A DNA stretch of 6,031 nucleotides, taken from the NCBI GenBank assembly GCA_021786555.1, contig JAJYNB010000305.1, forward strand, positions 1 through 6,031, given 5' to 3'. The notes beneath the pieces were generated by a model. The model was given only the letters and a program-made list of their open reading frames with translations. It did no database searches and had not been told where the DNA came from. Positions 6,005-6,031 of the stretch are shown piece by piece. This stretch comes from Bacillota bacterium (GTDB lineage Bacteria; Bacillota; Desulfitobacteriia; Desulfitobacteriales; JAJXUE01). The position numbers and the translations under genes are program-made. The first letter of the stretch is position 1, and the number at the start of each line of letters is the position of its first letter.

Positions 6005-6031
6005 AAAGAAAACTTGGCTTGCGCCAAGCCC
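6005..6031 (-). terminator. Intrinsic terminator of an upstream gene outside the window
   Basis: On the minus strand CTTGGC-GCAA-GCCAAG (6028-6013) forms a 6-bp stem with a tetraloop and is followed at once by TTTTCTTT. This fits a Rho-independent terminator for a gene that ends just beyond position 6031, and makes tig the start of a new transcription unit. Confidence 0.75.

Overview
The window looks like a chromosomal segment of a Gram-positive bacterium of the Firmicutes, most likely a Clostridia/Peptococcaceae-type anaerobe. The reasons are the order tig-clpP-clpX, the Firmicute-like ClpP and ClpX sequences, the strong AGGAGG-type ribosome binding sites, the use of GTG and TTG starts, and a roughly balanced base composition. 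The genus is inference. Every gene lies on the minus strand, so transcription runs from high to low coordinates.

At the right end (5799-6031) an intrinsic terminator closes an unseen upstream gene and is followed by the leader of the protein-quality-control operon. tig (trigger factor, 5798-4518), clpP (4478-3876) and clpX (3854-2595) follow with short gaps (39 and 20 bp) and a ribosome binding site each. A GC-rich intrinsic terminator (2549-2582) stands 12 bp after clpX. The three products act in sequence: trigger factor receives nascent chains at the ribosome, and ClpX unfolds tagged or damaged proteins and feeds them to the ClpP chamber. No lon gene follows clpX here, although lon often does in related bacteria.

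From 2594 to 1938 there is no convincing gene. Most of this stretch (2166-2536) is an island of nine short imperfect palindromes that share a GGGGACGGTTC core. One 35-bp unit and six 27-bp units point right, then one 27-bp and one 35-bp unit point left, so the island is bounded by nested inverted copies. It looks like a REP/REPIN-type or MITE-like array that has grown by tandem duplication.

The left third holds a TetR-family regulator (1937-1302, TTG start) and, after a 238-bp gap, the first 354 codons of an AMP-forming acyl-CoA ligase (1063 to beyond position 1, GTG start). The ligase frame stays open to the window edge. The gap contains ten tandem copies of a 7-bp unit, (C/T)TCG(G/A)AC. By analogy with Firmicute fatty-acid regulators, the TetR protein probably controls itself and the ligase.

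The protein-coding genes are ordinary members of known families. The unusual content is the palindrome island and the heptamer array. I saw no clear evidence for a new enzymatic or defence system.
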